A DNA stretch of 64,000 nt from Aquitalea magnusonii (GTDB lineage: Bacteria > Pseudomonadota > Gammaproteobacteria > Burkholderiales > Chromobacteriaceae), in NCBI RefSeq assembly GCF_002217795.2, contig NZ_AP018823.1:3534001-3598000 (forward strand), written 5' to 3'. The position numbers were made by a program, and so were the translations under genes. Below the pieces are notes generated by a model. The model saw only the letters and a list, made by a program, of their open reading frames with translations. It was not told where the DNA came from and ran no database searches. Numbering within the stretch: position 1 is the first letter of the stretch; each line of letters starts with the position of its first letter. Of this stretch, positions 46,847 through 59,461 are shown one piece after another.

Positions 46847-48406
46847 ATGAATATCGGATTTGTTAACATTTACTCGTATCGACCGCATGTCGAGCATCTC
46901 TACTTCTTGGCTCATACCATGCAACAGGGTGGTGCAAATATTTTTGCTCTCACTTGCGATGGCTCAATCAACTCATGTTATTCAAAAATATTAAAAGATA
47001 AAGGAGCCCTGACGGAATGCAGTAAATGTATTGTCGGCGGTGTCCGCTCCTTTCCATTTCAAAATATTTCTTCCATCAAGAAAACTGTTTCATCACAGAT
47101 TCTTTCAGTGGATGAATTAGAACAAAACTTGACTTCTAGTGCGGCAACACTGACACGTATTGCCTGTGAGAAGGATTTGAATGATTTTCAACTGAAAAAT
47201 ATCCGTGAACAGCTGAAAGCAAATGCCTTTTCCACATTCCATTCGACCGTCAGATGGATTGAAGATAATAAAATTGATGCTGTAATATGTTTCAATGGCC
47301 GTATAGATATGACTCGCATGATAACATTGGCATGTGAGCGGCTTGGGGTGCCATACATTACGCATGAGCGCACTTGGTTCGGCCATGGTATCCAATTAAT
47401 ACCTAATGGTAATTGCCTCTCATTAATACCAATTAACCAGCTAACTTCCTCTTATGAAGATAAGCCTTTGTTAAAACATCAGGCAGATCTTGCAGGGGAT
47501 CTTCTAGCCCGTCGCTTTTTAAAATCTAATGATCTAGAATGGCGAGTCTACAATCGTGCTGCTGAAAAAGCGGTTTGGCCTGTTGTGCATTCTGGGGAAA
47601 GAATTTTACTTCTACCGAGTAGTTGGAATGAATTTGCGATGCATCCGGAATGGAAAACTGAATGGCAAGATCCACTAGATGGATTAGATGCCTTCTTCGA
47701 TACATACCAAGTTTCTGCAAATCAAATTGTTCTTCGTTGCCATCCGAATTGGGCTGAGAATATTGGACGTATTGACGGGAAAAAGATATCAAAACACTAC
47801 CAAGACTGGGCTAAAAAGCGTGGTATTTATTGCATTGCTTCTGACCAAAAAGTCGATACTTATGACCTGATACAGGAAGCGGATACCGTCGTTCTGAATG
47901 GAGGTAGTTCAGCGATTGAAGCCGCAGCCTGTGGAAAAACCGTATTTAACCTAGGCCATATGACATATGAGGCTGCGACCTTTTGCCATACCATGACATC
48001 TTATTCTGATTTCAATAATGCAATATTAAACTCTAAACTATTAACAGTTAAAAATCGTCATCGTAGCAACTTACGTTACATCTATACTCATGCAGCACGA
48101 TACCCACAATTCACCAATTATGTGCGAGCTATTTCAACCACACACTACAAGTACTATGACGGATTAGATCACAACAGGTTGTTTAACATTATCAAATCCG
48201 GTCGATTAGAGGCCGATGATTCTACATTTTCCAATACAGATGAACATGAAAATAGTCTCATTGACAAATTGATGGGACGTGATTGGAAATCTTTGGTACT
48301 ACATCCAGAGCAAGATACTTTCTCAGAGTTGCTGCCCATCCAGCGGCGTGCATCCATGCGCTGGGTTGATCGTGTCAGAATGCTGATGCCACTTGGTGAT
48401 CGGTAA
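46847..48406 (+). CDS. CapS/KpsS-like capsule polysaccharide biosynthesis protein
   Basis: The 519-residue protein begins MNIGFVNIYSYRPHVEHLYF and has a GT-B-like C-terminal half with ILLLPSSWNEFAMHP, VLRCHPNW, VDTYDLIQEADTVVLNGGSSAIEAAACGKTVFNLG. This looks like the capsule-synthesis (Kdo-transferase-like) domain. The natural partner could be transfer of an acidic nine-carbon sugar, which is inference. ATG 46847 has CAGGAG upstream and overlaps nothing important. Confidence 0.65.
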   Translation: MNIGFVNIYSYRPHVEHLYFLAHTMQQGGANIFALTCDGSINSCYSKILKDKGALTECSKCIVGGVRSFPFQNISSIKKTVSSQILSVDELEQNLTSSAATLTRIACEKDLNDFQLKNIREQLKANAFSTFHSTVRWIEDNKIDAVICFNGRIDMTRMITLACERLGVPYITHERTWFGHGIQLIPNGNCLSLIPINQLTSSYEDKPLLKHQADLAGDLLARRFLKSNDLEWRVYNRAAEKAVWPVVHSGERILLLPSSWNEFAMHPEWKTEWQDPLDGLDAFFDTYQVSANQIVLRCHPNWAENIGRIDGKKISKHYQDWAKKRGIYCIASDQKVDTYDLIQEADTVVLNGGSSAIEAAACGKTVFNLGHMTYEAATFCHTMTSYSDFNNAILNSKLLTVKNRHRSNLRYIYTHAARYPQFTNYVRAISTTHYKYYDGLDHNRLFNIIKSGRLEADDSTFSNTDEHENSLIDKLMGRDWKSLVLHPEQDTFSELLPIQRRASMRWVDRVRMLMPLGDR

Positions 48407-48446
48407 TATCTGCCGCTATAAAAATCAACTTTTGGACCATCAGATA

Positions 48447-49238
48447 ATGATTACTGTGATAATTCCTACTTTCAATGCTGCACATTACATTAAAGACACA
48501 ATACAATCGGTAATTGACCAAACCTTTAAAGAGTGGTCGATGATTATTATTGATGATCACTCAACAGATGATACTTGGGAAATTATTAATCAATTTTGCC
48601 ATACCGACAGTCGAATAAAAGCGATCCAATTAAAAGAAAACTTTGGCAGACCGGCAGGGCCACGAAATATTGGATTGTCGCATGCGAAAACTCCATGGGT
48701 TGCATTTCTGGATGCCGATGATATCTGGCATCCACAAAAACTTGCCATTCAACTTGACTTTGCTAAAAAAAATCAATACGACTTGATCTGTAGTCAAATG
48801 ACTGATTTCACTGGTGAGCCTCCAACTCCAACATTAATTCAACAAGAAAATATTTCCTGTAAAAAAATCACATTTTTTGACCAATTAACAAAAAATCGTA
48901 TTCCAACATCCTCTGTTATCATCAAAAAAAATGTAGCCATAAAATTCAATGGATTTAAAGAGTCCCCTATTTTTAGGGCGATTGAAGACTATGACTTGTG
49001 GCTGAAAATAGCTGCTGATAATTATAGAATTGGCAAATGCTGTACAACGCTTGTCTATTATCGAATACTTACCAACTCCATTTCAAGAAATAAAAAAACT
49101 CATGTCAAGAAAGTTTTCTGGCTTATCTATCACACACTTGCAACCAAACGCCGTTATCTACTACCTCTTTACCCATATTTTTTACTTACGTACATACTAC
49201 TTTCAATTTATTATCGTTTAATAATGAAAGCACTTTGA
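48447..49238 (+). CDS. Family 2 glycosyltransferase
   Basis: The 263-residue protein has the GT-A start MITVIIPTFNAAHYIKDTIQSVIDQTF, GRPAGPRNIGLSHAKTPW and the metal-binding FLDADDIWHP, with an EDYDLWLKIA segment near residue 190. A short hydrophobic C-terminal segment follows. It transfers a nucleotide sugar to the growing unit, possibly rhamnose given the linked rml genes. It is the only clear GT2 in the locus. Confidence 0.9.
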   Translation: MITVIIPTFNAAHYIKDTIQSVIDQTFKEWSMIIIDDHSTDDTWEIINQFCHTDSRIKAIQLKENFGRPAGPRNIGLSHAKTPWVAFLDADDIWHPQKLAIQLDFAKKNQYDLICSQMTDFTGEPPTPTLIQQENISCKKITFFDQLTKNRIPTSSVIIKKNVAIKFNGFKESPIFRAIEDYDLWLKIAADNYRIGKCCTTLVYYRILTNSISRNKKTHVKKVFWLIYHTLATKRRYLLPLYPYFLLTYILLSIYYRLIMKAL

Positions 49239-49246
49239 CGCAAACC

Positions 49247-50470
49247 ATGCATATTGACAAATCACTAAAATATGTTAAAGAGCACAAGATTCTTATATCT
49301 TTGCTTGTTTTTATCATTTCCTCTCATTATTACTACTTGTACTTTATTACCTTTCACGAAGGAGTCACTCATACACCTTTAGCAATGCAGATTGTTAAAA
49401 TCTTTGCATCTGTATTGTTTTACTTAACTTTCTTTGATTTCAGAAGGGCAAAATGTAGTATAGACATGCTGTCCATATCGGTATCACTGGCTATAGTTAT
49501 TCTAGTATATAAATCTGTCTACTTTTCGGTCAATGACTTCCTATTTTTGAACTTCTTTGCTCTATCAATTCCGTATGTATTTTTCCGCCCAAGATTACAT
49601 ACTGAAGTTGTTAATATTTTTTTCCCGACACTAATATTGATATTATGCATGCAAATCATAATTGACTATATTTTAGTTCAGCATTCTAAGTCTATTTGGG
49701 AAAATAAGGCGTTCATTGGCGGATTTGGCAACCCATCAACATTTGGCATAATATGTAACTTGGCTACGGCATACATAATTACGCGCCGCCATAAAAACTA
49801 CCACTTAATTCCTCTATTTATCGTTACATATGGTGCCTGCCAAACTAAGTCGCTTGCCACAATAGCTGTCTTACTTTCGTTATATTTACTTAACATACTG
49901 CATCAAAAAAACAAATTTGATGTAGCCTTCTCTATTGCTATTGCGTTTTTTGCAACAGGAATAATTCTCTACAATCTAGAAGGACATTTGGCATACAAGT
50001 TAGAATCGCTGATTCGATATCTCAATATTCAGCAATATTCTCCAATCTCGGAGCGTGAGCTAACAACACCAACGAATTCCATTTCTACATCAATTGGAAA
50101 TAGATCTTTACTTTACCATCAGATAATCGTCAACTTTACTGACAATCCATTGAAAATGCTTTTATTAGGATCAGTTACCTCATTTTACAATAGCGCAGAT
50201 AGCCAATTTGTTACATTCTCCAATAGTTTTGGCATTTTACTCTCATGCATCATACTATGTAGCTTGATATTTCCATTCTTTACCGGCATCCTTTATAATA
50301 GCAAATACTTTTCTCAGGCGTGTGGATTAATATTCATTACATACTGTGGAAGCAATAGAATACTTGAATACTATCCAATCAGCTTTATATTCATATTCCT
50401 GCTCGGTCAAATTTATTACAACCAGCACCGAATACAATTACAAAGCACTACATCACACGCCATACACTAA
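49247..50470 (+). CDS. Probable Wzy-type O-unit polymerase
   Basis: The 407-residue protein has about 11 predicted membrane helices and a large hydrophilic loop at about 260-300, the topology of Wzy/O-antigen ligase-like polymerases. It is very AT-rich and lies directly after the GT2 gene. An ATG at 49247 is used; a TTG four codons earlier overlaps the previous stop. There is no diagnostic motif and the call rests on topology and context. Confidence 0.6.
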   Translation: MHIDKSLKYVKEHKILISLLVFIISSHYYYLYFITFHEGVTHTPLAMQIVKIFASVLFYLTFFDFRRAKCSIDMLSISVSLAIVILVYKSVYFSVNDFLFLNFFALSIPYVFFRPRLHTEVVNIFFPTLILILCMQIIIDYILVQHSKSIWENKAFIGGFGNPSTFGIICNLATAYIITRRHKNYHLIPLFIVTYGACQTKSLATIAVLLSLYLLNILHQKNKFDVAFSIAIAFFATGIILYNLEGHLAYKLESLIRYLNIQQYSPISERELTTPTNSISTSIGNRSLLYHQIIVNFTDNPLKMLLLGSVTSFYNSADSQFVTFSNSFGILLSCIILCSLIFPFFTGILYNSKYFSQACGLIFITYCGSNRILEYYPISFIFIFLLGQIYYNQHRIQLQSTTSHAIH

Positions 50471-50491
50471 CCACTATTTTAGGTAATTAAT

Positions 50492-51433
50492 ATGAAAAAA
50501 ATTCTTGTTACTGGAGGCTCTGGCTTCCTTGGCTCTCATCTCTGCGATCGCTTAATTTCTCGTGGTGATGATGTCCTTTGTGTGGATAACTTCTTTACCG
50601 GAAGTAAACAGAATGTAAAGCATTTGCTTACCCATCCCAATTTTGAACTGATGCGCCATGATGTTACTTTCCCGTTATATGTAGAAGTAAATCAGATTTT
50701 TAATCTGGCCTGCCCTGCTAGTCCAGTTCATTATCAACACGATCCAGTACAAACTACTAAAACAAGTGTACATGGTGCCATCAACATGCTTGGTTTGGCC
50801 AAACGCGTAGGAGCTCGTATCTTGCAAGCATCTACCAGTGAGGTCTATGGAGACCCCGAGGTTCATCCGCAACCAGAGTCCTACTGGGGTAAAGTCAATC
50901 CTATCGGAATTCGCAGTTGCTATGATGAAGGTAAGAGATGTGCAGAAACACTGTTTTTTGACTATCACCGCCAGCACAATTTGGATATAAAAGTTGTCCG
51001 TATATTCAACACTTACGGCCCAAGAATGCACCCCAATGATGGTCGCGTAGTTAGTAACTTTATTGTCCAAGCATTACAAGGGCGAGACATTACAATTTAT
51101 GGAGATGGAAGCCAAACACGTAGTTTCTGCTATGTTGATGACTTGATTGAAGCATTTTTGAAGATGATGGAAACTGAGCATGGATTTACTGGCCCTGTTA
51201 ATATCGGCAATCCATGTGAGTTTTCGATGCTACAACTTGCCGAACTTGTATTAAAACACACTCAAAGCAAGTCCAAGTTGATTTTCAATCCGTTACCTTC
51301 CGATGATCCTAAACAACGTAAGCCAGACATTAGTCTGGCTCAGCAAAAGCTAGATTGGATACCTAAAGTAAGTTTGGAAGATGGTCTTAAAGAAACAATT
51401 TCCTACTTTAAGAAAATTCTACCTACCATTTAA
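50492..51433 (+). CDS. UDP-glucuronate decarboxylase (UDP-xylose synthase)
   Basis: The 313-residue SDR begins [20 protein letters not shown] and has [45 protein letters not shown] (YxxxK) and [21 protein letters not shown], matching UXS. It would turn UDP-glucuronate from the neighbouring ugd into UDP-xylose. It is AT-rich, while ugd 24 bp later is not, so the island boundary falls between them or just inside ugd. Confidence 0.9.
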   Translation: MKKILVTGGSGFLGSHLCDRLISRGDDVLCVDNFFTGSKQNVKHLLTHPNFELMRHDVTFPLYVEVNQIFNLACPASPVHYQHDPVQTTKTSVHGAINMLGLAKRVGARILQASTSEVYGDPEVHPQPESYWGKVNPIGIRSCYDEGKRCAETLFFDYHRQHNLDIKVVRIFNTYGPRMHPNDGRVVSNFIVQALQGRDITIYGDGSQTRSFCYVDDLIEAFLKMMETEHGFTGPVNIGNPCEFSMLQLAELVLKHTQSKSKLIFNPLPSDDPKQRKPDISLAQQKLDWIPKVSLEDGLKETISYFKKILPTI

Positions 51434-51457
51434 TATCGTTTTTTAAAATTTTACGTT

Positions 51458-52777
51458 ATGAATATAACAATTATTGGTTCCGGCTACGTTGGCCTGGTGA
51501 CCGGTACCTGCCTTGCCGAAGTGGGCAACCATGTGCTGTGTCTGGATGTGGATCCTGCCAAGATCGCCACGCTGCAACAAGGTGGCATCCCCATTTATGA
51601 ACCCGGCCTGGAAGACATGGTACGGCGCAATGTTGCCGCTGGCCGTCTGTCCTTCTCCACCGATATTGCCGCCGCCGTGGCGTTTGGCGAAATCCAGTTC
51701 ATTGCCGTCGGCACGCCGCCGGATGAAGATGGTTCCGCCGATCTGCAATACGTGCTGGCCGCTGCCCGCAATATCGGCCTGCATATGACTGAGCCCAAGG
51801 TGGTGGTGGATAAATCCACCGTACCGGTGGGAACAGCAGACAAGGTCAAGGCGCAGATTGCCGCCACCCTGGCCGAGCGCGGTGCCGACATTGCTTTCAG
51901 CGTGGTCTCCAATCCCGAATTCCTCAAGGAAGGTGCGGCCATCGAGGACTTCATGAAGCCCGACCGCATCGTGGTGGGCGCTGAAGACGAACGTGCCATC
52001 GAGCTGATGCGCCGCTTGTATGCGCCGTTCCAGCGTAATCACGACCGTATCCTGTTCATGGACGTGCGCTCTGCCGAGCTGACCAAATATGCTGCCAACG
52101 CCATGCTGGCCACGCGGATTTCCTTCATGAACGAGCTGGCTAACCTGGCCGAAGACCTGGGGGCCGATATCGAACTGGTACGCCGTGGCATCGGTTCCGA
52201 TCCACGCATTGGCTACCACTTCCTCTACCCCGGTGCCGGCTATGGCGGCTCCTGCTTCCCCAAGGACGTCAAGGCACTGGTGGCCAGTGGCCGCGAACAG
52301 GGCCACGCCATGCGCGTGCTAACGGCAGTGGAAGAGGCCAACGAGGCACAAAAGCGCCGCTTGGTGGACAAGCTGGTCAAGCGCTTTGGCGAGGATTTGC
52401 AGGGCCGGCATTTTGCCATCTGGGGTTTGGCATTCAAGCCGAATACCGATGATATGCGTGAGGCTTCCAGCCGAGTGATTGTTGCCGAACTGGCCCGCCG
52501 TGGCGCAACCGTGGCCGCCTATGACCCGGTTGCCGCAGAGGAAGCCAGACGTGTGATGGGCGATACGCCCGGCCTGGGTTTTGCCGATGACATGATGGCT
52601 GCGCTGCAGGGGGCGGATGCTTTGCTGATCGTCACCGAATGGAAGATGTTCCGCGCGCCGGACTTCGACGCCATCAAGGCCAGCCTCAAGCAGCCGGTGA
52701 TTATTGATGGCCGCAATATGTACGACCCCGCCTGGCTGCGTGAGCTGGGCTTCGACTATCAGGCGATAGGACGCTGA
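51458..52777 (+). CDS. ugd: UDP-glucose 6-dehydrogenase
   Basis: The 439-residue enzyme oxidises UDP-glucose to UDP-glucuronate. It has [72 protein letters not shown] (catalytic Cys in GGSCFPKD) and [16 protein letters not shown]. The first few codons are AT-rich, then GC-rich codon use returns near 51475. A bidirectional terminator follows. Confidence 0.97.
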   Translation: MNITIIGSGYVGLVTGTCLAEVGNHVLCLDVDPAKIATLQQGGIPIYEPGLEDMVRRNVAAGRLSFSTDIAAAVAFGEIQFIAVGTPPDEDGSADLQYVLAAARNIGLHMTEPKVVVDKSTVPVGTADKVKAQIAATLAERGADIAFSVVSNPEFLKEGAAIEDFMKPDRIVVGAEDERAIELMRRLYAPFQRNHDRILFMDVRSAELTKYAANAMLATRISFMNELANLAEDLGADIELVRRGIGSDPRIGYHFLYPGAGYGGSCFPKDVKALVASGREQGHAMRVLTAVEEANEAQKRRLVDKLVKRFGEDLQGRHFAIWGLAFKPNTDDMREASSRVIVAELARRGATVAAYDPVAAEEARRVMGDTPGLGFADDMMAALQGADALLIVTEWKMFRAPDFDAIKASLKQPVIIDGRNMYDPAWLRELGFDYQAIGR

Positions 52778-52791
52778 TCTCCTACTGGCAC

Positions 52792-52819
52792 AAAAAGGGT
52801 GGCATTTTGCCACCCTTTT
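52792..52819. terminator. Bidirectional terminator between ugd and gltD
   Basis: AAAAGGGTGGCA pairs with TGCCACCCTTTT around a short T loop. It serves the convergent ugd and gltD genes. Confidence 0.85.
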
Positions 52820-52835
52820 AAACAGTTACTTATTT

Positions 52836-54680
<1,845 letters not shown>

Positions 54681-54682
<2 letters not shown>

Positions 54683-54709
54683 TCCCTACTCCCTATTCAC
54701 TACTCCCGG
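54681..54709. repeat. ACTCCC-rich flank, promoter-proximal side of the four-helix-bundle ORF
   Basis: On the plus strand ACTCCCTACTCCCTATTCACTACTCCC-type sequence occurs; on the minus strand this is a run of GGGAGT units, inverted relative to 54271-54297. It sits between the gltB stop and the small ORF and includes the ORF's GTG. Confidence 0.6.
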
Positions 54710-54715
54710 TTCACC

Positions 54716-57700
54716 TCAATCCTTGAGCAGGCTGTCCAACGTGGCGGCCTTCGGCTTCACCAGCCAGAAGTAATCCACGTAGTCGTCGAAGTTTTGCAGC
54801 ATGGCGCGGCCGGTTTCAGAGCCGGTCAGCTCGACATGCTTGGCAATCTTCTCCAGCAGGAAGGCACGGTACATGCCCATTGCTTCGCCGTTGATCAGGT
54901 GAATGTCGACCAGTTCATTGTTGTAGCGGTAGGCAAAGCGTTCGCCCGGATCGTAGACGAAGGCGAAGCCACCGGTCATGCCGGCACCGAAGTTGTAGCC
55001 GGTTTCGCCCAGCACGATGACGGTACCGCCGGTCATGTATTCGCAGCAGTGGTCGCCTGCGCCTTCGATGACTGCCAGCGCGCCGGAGTTACGCACGCCG
55101 AAACGCTCGCCGGCCACACCGGCGGCAAACAACTGGCCACCGGTGGCACCGTACAGGCAGGTGTTACCGATGATGATGGCTTCGCCGCTTTCATATACCG
55201 CATTCTTCGGCGGGTAGATGGTGACGCGGCCACCGGCCATGCCCTTGCCCACGTAGTCGTTGGCATCGCCTTCCAGTTCCAGGTGCAGGCCAGGCGCGTT
55301 CCATACGCCAAAGCTCTGACCGGCGCTGCCGGTGAACTTGACCTTGAGACAGCCAAACGGCAGGCCAGCCGCGCCGTGTACACGGGCGATTTCGCCGGAC
55401 AGGCGGGCACCGATGGAACGGTGGATGTTCTCGATCGGGTAGGACAGTTCCAGCATCTGCTTGTTGTGGATGGCAGGCAGTGCATCGGCCAGGATCTGCT
55501 CGGCCAGCTCGCCCTTGTCGAAGGACGGGTTGCTGTCGCTGATGCAGAAGCGCGGCACATCGTCCGGCACCGTGCCTTGCGACAGCAGCGGCGACAGGTC
55601 CAGCTTGGCTTGCTTGGCGGTTTCGCCTTCCAGCAGTTCCAGCAAATCCATGCGGCCGATCAGCTCTTCCATGCTGCGTACGCCCAGCTTGGCCATCCAT
55701 TCGCGGGTTTCGCGGGCGATGAACAGGAAGTAGTTCATCACCATTTCCGGCAGGCCGAGGAAGTACTTGGAGCGCAGCTTGATTTCCTGGGTGGCCACGC
55801 CGGTGGCGCAGTTGTTCAGGTGGCAGATACGCAGGTATTTACAGCCCAGCGCCACCATCGGGCCGGTACCGAAGCCGAAGCTTTCCGCACCAAGGATGGC
55901 TGCCTTGATGACGTCCAGACCGGTTTTCAGACCACCGTCGGTCTGAACCCGTACCCGGCCACGCAGGCCGTTGGCACGCAGCACTTGCTGGGCTTCAGAC
56001 AGACCCAGTTCCCATGGAGAGCCGGCGTATTTCACCGAAGTCAGCGGCGAGGCACCGGTACCACCGTCGTAACCGGAGATGGTGATCAGGTCGGCATAGG
56101 CCTTGGCCACACCGGCGGCAATGGTACCCACGCCCGGTTCGGCTACCAGTTTTACCGACACCAGCGCGGTCGGGTTGACCTGCTTCAGGTCGAAGATCAG
56201 CTGGGCCAGGTCTTCGATGGAGTAAATATCGTGGTGCGGCGGCGGCGAAATCAGGCTGATGCCTTCCTTGGCGTGACGCAGGCGGGCAATCAGGCCGGTG
56301 ACCTTGTCACCCGGCAGCTGGCCACCCTCACCCGGCTTGGCACCCTGGGCCACCTTGATCTGCAGCACTTCGGCATTCACCAGGTAATGCGGGGTGACGC
56401 CAAAGCGGCCAGAGGCCACCTGCTTGATCTTGGACATCTTCTCGGTGCCGTAGCGGGCGGCGTCTTCACCGCCTTCACCGGAGTTGGAACGGCCACCCAG
56501 ACGGTTCATGGCGGTTGCCAGTGCCTCGTGGGCTTCCGGCGACAGCGCGCCCAGCGACATGCCGGCGGAGTCAAAGCGCTTGAGAATGGCTTCGATCGGC
56601 TCGACTTCGTCGACGGAAATCGGCTGTTCGGCCAGCTTCACCTTCATCAGGTCACGCAGCATGGATACCGGACGGGTGTTCACCGTGTCGGCGTATTGCT
56701 GGTAGGCCTGGTAGTCGTCGTTCTGTACCGCTTTTTGCAGCAGTTGCACCACATCCGGGTTGTAGGCGTGGTATTCCTCGCCGTGGACGTACTTGAGCAG
56801 GCCGCCTTGCGAAATCGGGCGCATCGGGTTGAAGGCGAAACGCAGCAGTTGTTGCTGGTCGTCTTCAAAGTCCTCGAAGCTGGCACCGGATACGCGCGAC
56901 ACGGTGCCCTTCAGGCACAGGTCCACCACATCCTTATGGATACCCACGGCTTCAAACAACTGGGCGCCGCGATAGGAGGCGATGGTGGAAATACCCATCT
57001 TGGACAGCACTTTGAGCAGGCCCTTGTTGATGCCCTTGCGGTAGTGCTGCAGTGCTTCGTTGATCTTGCAGTTGACCACGCCGCTGTTCACCAGGTCGAT
57101 GATGCTCTGGTAAGCCAGGTAGGGATAAACCGCGGTGGCGCCATAACCGATGACACAGGCCATCTGGTGCGCGTCGCGCACGGTGCCGGTTTCCAGCAGG
57201 ATGTTGGTCTTGCAGCGCAGGCCGCTTTCGATCAGCGCATGGTGTACCGCACCGGTGGCAAACAGCGCATGGATAGGCAGACGGCCCTGGGTGATGATGC
57301 GGTCGGACAGCACCACGATCACCGTGCCTTCCTGTACGGCTTCGATCACGTGCTGGCACAGCTTTTCGATGGCCTGCTTGAGCGAGCTTTCGTTCGGGTC
57401 GTAGCACAGGTCGAAGGTGGTGGCCTTCAGATACGGTTCCGGACGGGTGGTGACGCGGACGAATTTTTCGTGCGACAGCACCGGCGAGCGCACTTCCAGA
57501 CGCTTGGCGTGTTCGGCGCTCTCTTCAAACATATTGCGTTCCGGGCCAAACACGCTGTTGAGCGACATCACCACGGCTTCGCGGATGGGGTCGATCGGCG
57601 GGTTGGTCACCTGGGCAAACTGCTGGCGCAGGTAGTCAAACGGCGAGCGCACTTTCTGGCTGAGCACCGCCATCGGGGTGTCATCGCCCATGGAGCCCAC

Positions 57701-59164
57701 AGCTTCCTGACCGTCTTCGGCCAATACACGCAGGATCTGGTCGCGCTCTTCAAAGCTGAAGTTGTACAGTTTTTGCAGACGGGACAGTTCTTCCTTGCTC
57801 ACCGCCTCGATGCCGGCATCGTCCTCGATCGACAGTTCCAGATACTTGGCGCTGTCCTTGATCCACTGGCGATACGGCTTGGCGCTCTTGAGCATGGCGT
57901 CGATGTCTTCCGGCATCAGCAGCTCGCCGGTAGCCAGGTCAGCAGCAAACAGTTGGCCGGGTTTCACGCGGCCCTTGCGCAGCACGTCTTCCGGCTTGTA
58001 GTCCCACACGCCCACTTCGGAGGCGATGGTAAGGATATTGTCGCGGGTCAGCACCCAGCGTGCCGGACGCAGGCCGTTGCGGTCCAGCATACAGGCGGCG
58101 TAGCGGCCATCGGTCAGCACGATGCCGGCCGGGCCGTCCCACGGCTCCATGTGCATGGAGTTGTACTCGTAGAAGGCGCGCAGGTCCTTGTCGGTGGAGT
58201 CCACGTTCTGCCAGGCCGGCGGCACCAGCAGGCGCAGCGCACGGAACAGCGGAATGCCGCCCATCAGCAGGCCTTCCAGCATATTGTCCAGGCTCATCGA
58301 GTCCGAACCGTCGGTCTGCACGATAGGACGCACCGCGTCCATATCGAGGTGCGGCGAGGCCATGATGCGCTCGCGGGCACGCGCCCAGTAACGGTTGCCC
58401 TGCACGGTGTTGATTTCACCGTTGTGCGCCAGGAAGCGGAAGGGCTGTGCCAGCTTCCATTGCGGCCAGGTATTGGTGGAGAAGCGCTGGTGGAATACCG
58501 CCAGGCTGGATTCAAAACGCGGGTCGTTCAGGTCCAGGAAGAACTTGGGCAGGTTTTCCGGCGTCACCAGACCTTTGTAGGACAGGGTGTGCGGCGACAG
58601 CGTGGGCAGGTAGAAGGACGGATCGTCCACCTTGTTGGCTTTTTCTGCCTGACGACGGCCCATGTACAGACGACGCTGGAAAGTCAGCTCATCCATACCG
58701 AAAGGACAGTTTACGAACACCTGGGAAATGGCAGGCAGGCTGGCCAGTGCGGCTTCGCCACAGGCGCTGACATCGGTAGGCACCACGCGGAAACCGGCGA
58801 CTTCCAGTTGCTGGGCTTCCAGAAACTCCTTGAGGCGACGCAAGCTGCGCGCGCCGATTTCACTGTCGGGGTGGTGGAATACCAGACCGGCGGCGTACAC
58901 TGCCTTCAGCGCAATGTCGGCCTCGGCGGCCACTTCACGCAGGAAACCGTCCGGCTTGCGAAACAGCAAGCCACAGCCGTCGCCCGACTTGCCGTCTGCC
59001 GCCACCGCTCCACGGTGGGTCAGTTTGGCCAACGAGGAGATGGCGGTTTCTACCAGCCAGTGGCTGGGTTTGTCGTCCAGTTGGGTGATGAGGCCGAATC
59101 CGCAGCTGTCCTGCTCGAAATCCGGGTGGTACAGGGTACCCTGCAACCAGCGCTGTCTGTCCAT
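54716..59164 (-). CDS. gltB: Glutamate synthase (NADPH) large subunit
   Basis: The 1482-residue enzyme moves the glutamine amide to 2-oxoglutarate. Domains in order are the class II amidotransferase with nucleophile Cys21 (EQDSCGFG, a propeptide precedes it), the central domain, the FMN-binding synthase domain ([20 protein letters not shown]), the 3Fe-4S cysteine cluster region [19 protein letters not shown], and the C-terminal GXGXG beta-helix. ATG 59164 follows AGGA by eight bases. A plus-strand open frame of similar length covers it and is a composition artefact. Confidence 0.98.
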   Translation of the reverse strand: MDRQRWLQGTLYHPDFEQDSCGFGLITQLDDKPSHWLVETAISSLAKLTHRGAVAADGKSGDGCGLLFRKPDGFLREVAAEADIALKAVYAAGLVFHHPDSEIGARSLRRLKEFLEAQQLEVAGFRVVPTDVSACGEAALASLPAISQVFVNCPFGMDELTFQRRLYMGRRQAEKANKVDDPSFYLPTLSPHTLSYKGLVTPENLPKFFLDLNDPRFESSLAVFHQRFSTNTWPQWKLAQPFRFLAHNGEINTVQGNRYWARARERIMASPHLDMDAVRPIVQTDGSDSMSLDNMLEGLLMGGIPLFRALRLLVPPAWQNVDSTDKDLRAFYEYNSMHMEPWDGPAGIVLTDGRYAACMLDRNGLRPARWVLTRDNILTIASEVGVWDYKPEDVLRKGRVKPGQLFAADLATGELLMPEDIDAMLKSAKPYRQWIKDSAKYLELSIEDDAGIEAVSKEELSRLQKLYNFSFEERDQILRVLAEDGQEAVGSMGDDTPMAVLSQKVRSPFDYLRQQFAQVTNPPIDPIREAVVMSLNSVFGPERNMFEESAEHAKRLEVRSPVLSHEKFVRVTTRPEPYLKATTFDLCYDPNESSLKQAIEKLCQHVIEAVQEGTVIVVLSDRIITQGRLPIHALFATGAVHHALIESGLRCKTNILLETGTVRDAHQMACVIGYGATAVYPYLAYQSIIDLVNSGVVNCKINEALQHYRKGINKGLLKVLSKMGISTIASYRGAQLFEAVGIHKDVVDLCLKGTVSRVSGASFEDFEDDQQQLLRFAFNPMRPISQGGLLKYVHGEEYHAYNPDVVQLLQKAVQNDDYQAYQQYADTVNTRPVSMLRDLMKVKLAEQPISVDEVEPIEAILKRFDSAGMSLGALSPEAHEALATAMNRLGGRSNSGEGGEDAARYGTEKMSKIKQVASGRFGVTPHYLVNAEVLQIKVAQGAKPGEGGQLPGDKVTGLIARLRHAKEGISLISPPPHHDIYSIEDLAQLIFDLKQVNPTALVSVKLVAEPGVGTIAAGVAKAYADLITISGYDGGTGASPLTSVKYAGSPWELGLSEAQQVLRANGLRGRVRVQTDGGLKTGLDVIKAAILGAESFGFGTGPMVALGCKYLRICHLNNCATGVATQEIKLRSKYFLGLPEMVMNYFLFIARETREWMAKLGVRSMEELIGRMDLLELLEGETAKQAKLDLSPLLSQGTVPDDVPRFCISDSNPSFDKGELAEQILADALPAIHNKQMLELSYPIENIHRSIGARLSGEIARVHGAAGLPFGCLKVKFTGSAGQSFGVWNAPGLHLELEGDANDYVGKGMAGGRVTIYPPKNAVYESGEAIIIGNTCLYGATGGQLFAAGVAGERFGVRNSGALAVIEGAGDHCCEYMTGGTVIVLGETGYNFGAGMTGGFAFVYDPGERFAYRYNNELVDIHLINGEAMGMYRAFLLEKIAKHVELTGSETGRAMLQNFDDYVDYFWLVKPKAATLDSLLKD

Positions 59165-59461
59165 TGCTTTGTCCTGCTTATAATTGTGAATCGAATGAAT
59201 CGATTCTAAGGGCAACTTGCTTGACCTTGCAACCAGTTATTGCCAATTTTCTCGCAACGCAATAATCTTTATTTTTCAAAAACTTAACTTAATTTTTCGC
59301 CAAAAAAATCAGGGAAAACCCGCAAAAAAAGTACATTTTTCTTCCAGTTTTGTGACACCCACATTCAAATTTACGACCCATTGTGGTGCACGGCTGGCCA
59401 ATCCAAAACGGCTTAAATCACCGCTTCCGGAATATTGTCCGACAACATACAAACAATCATC

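Noticed and set aside
51443..52306. 287-codon minus-strand frame opposite ugd
   Set aside because: Complement artefact; ugd carries all catalytic motifs.
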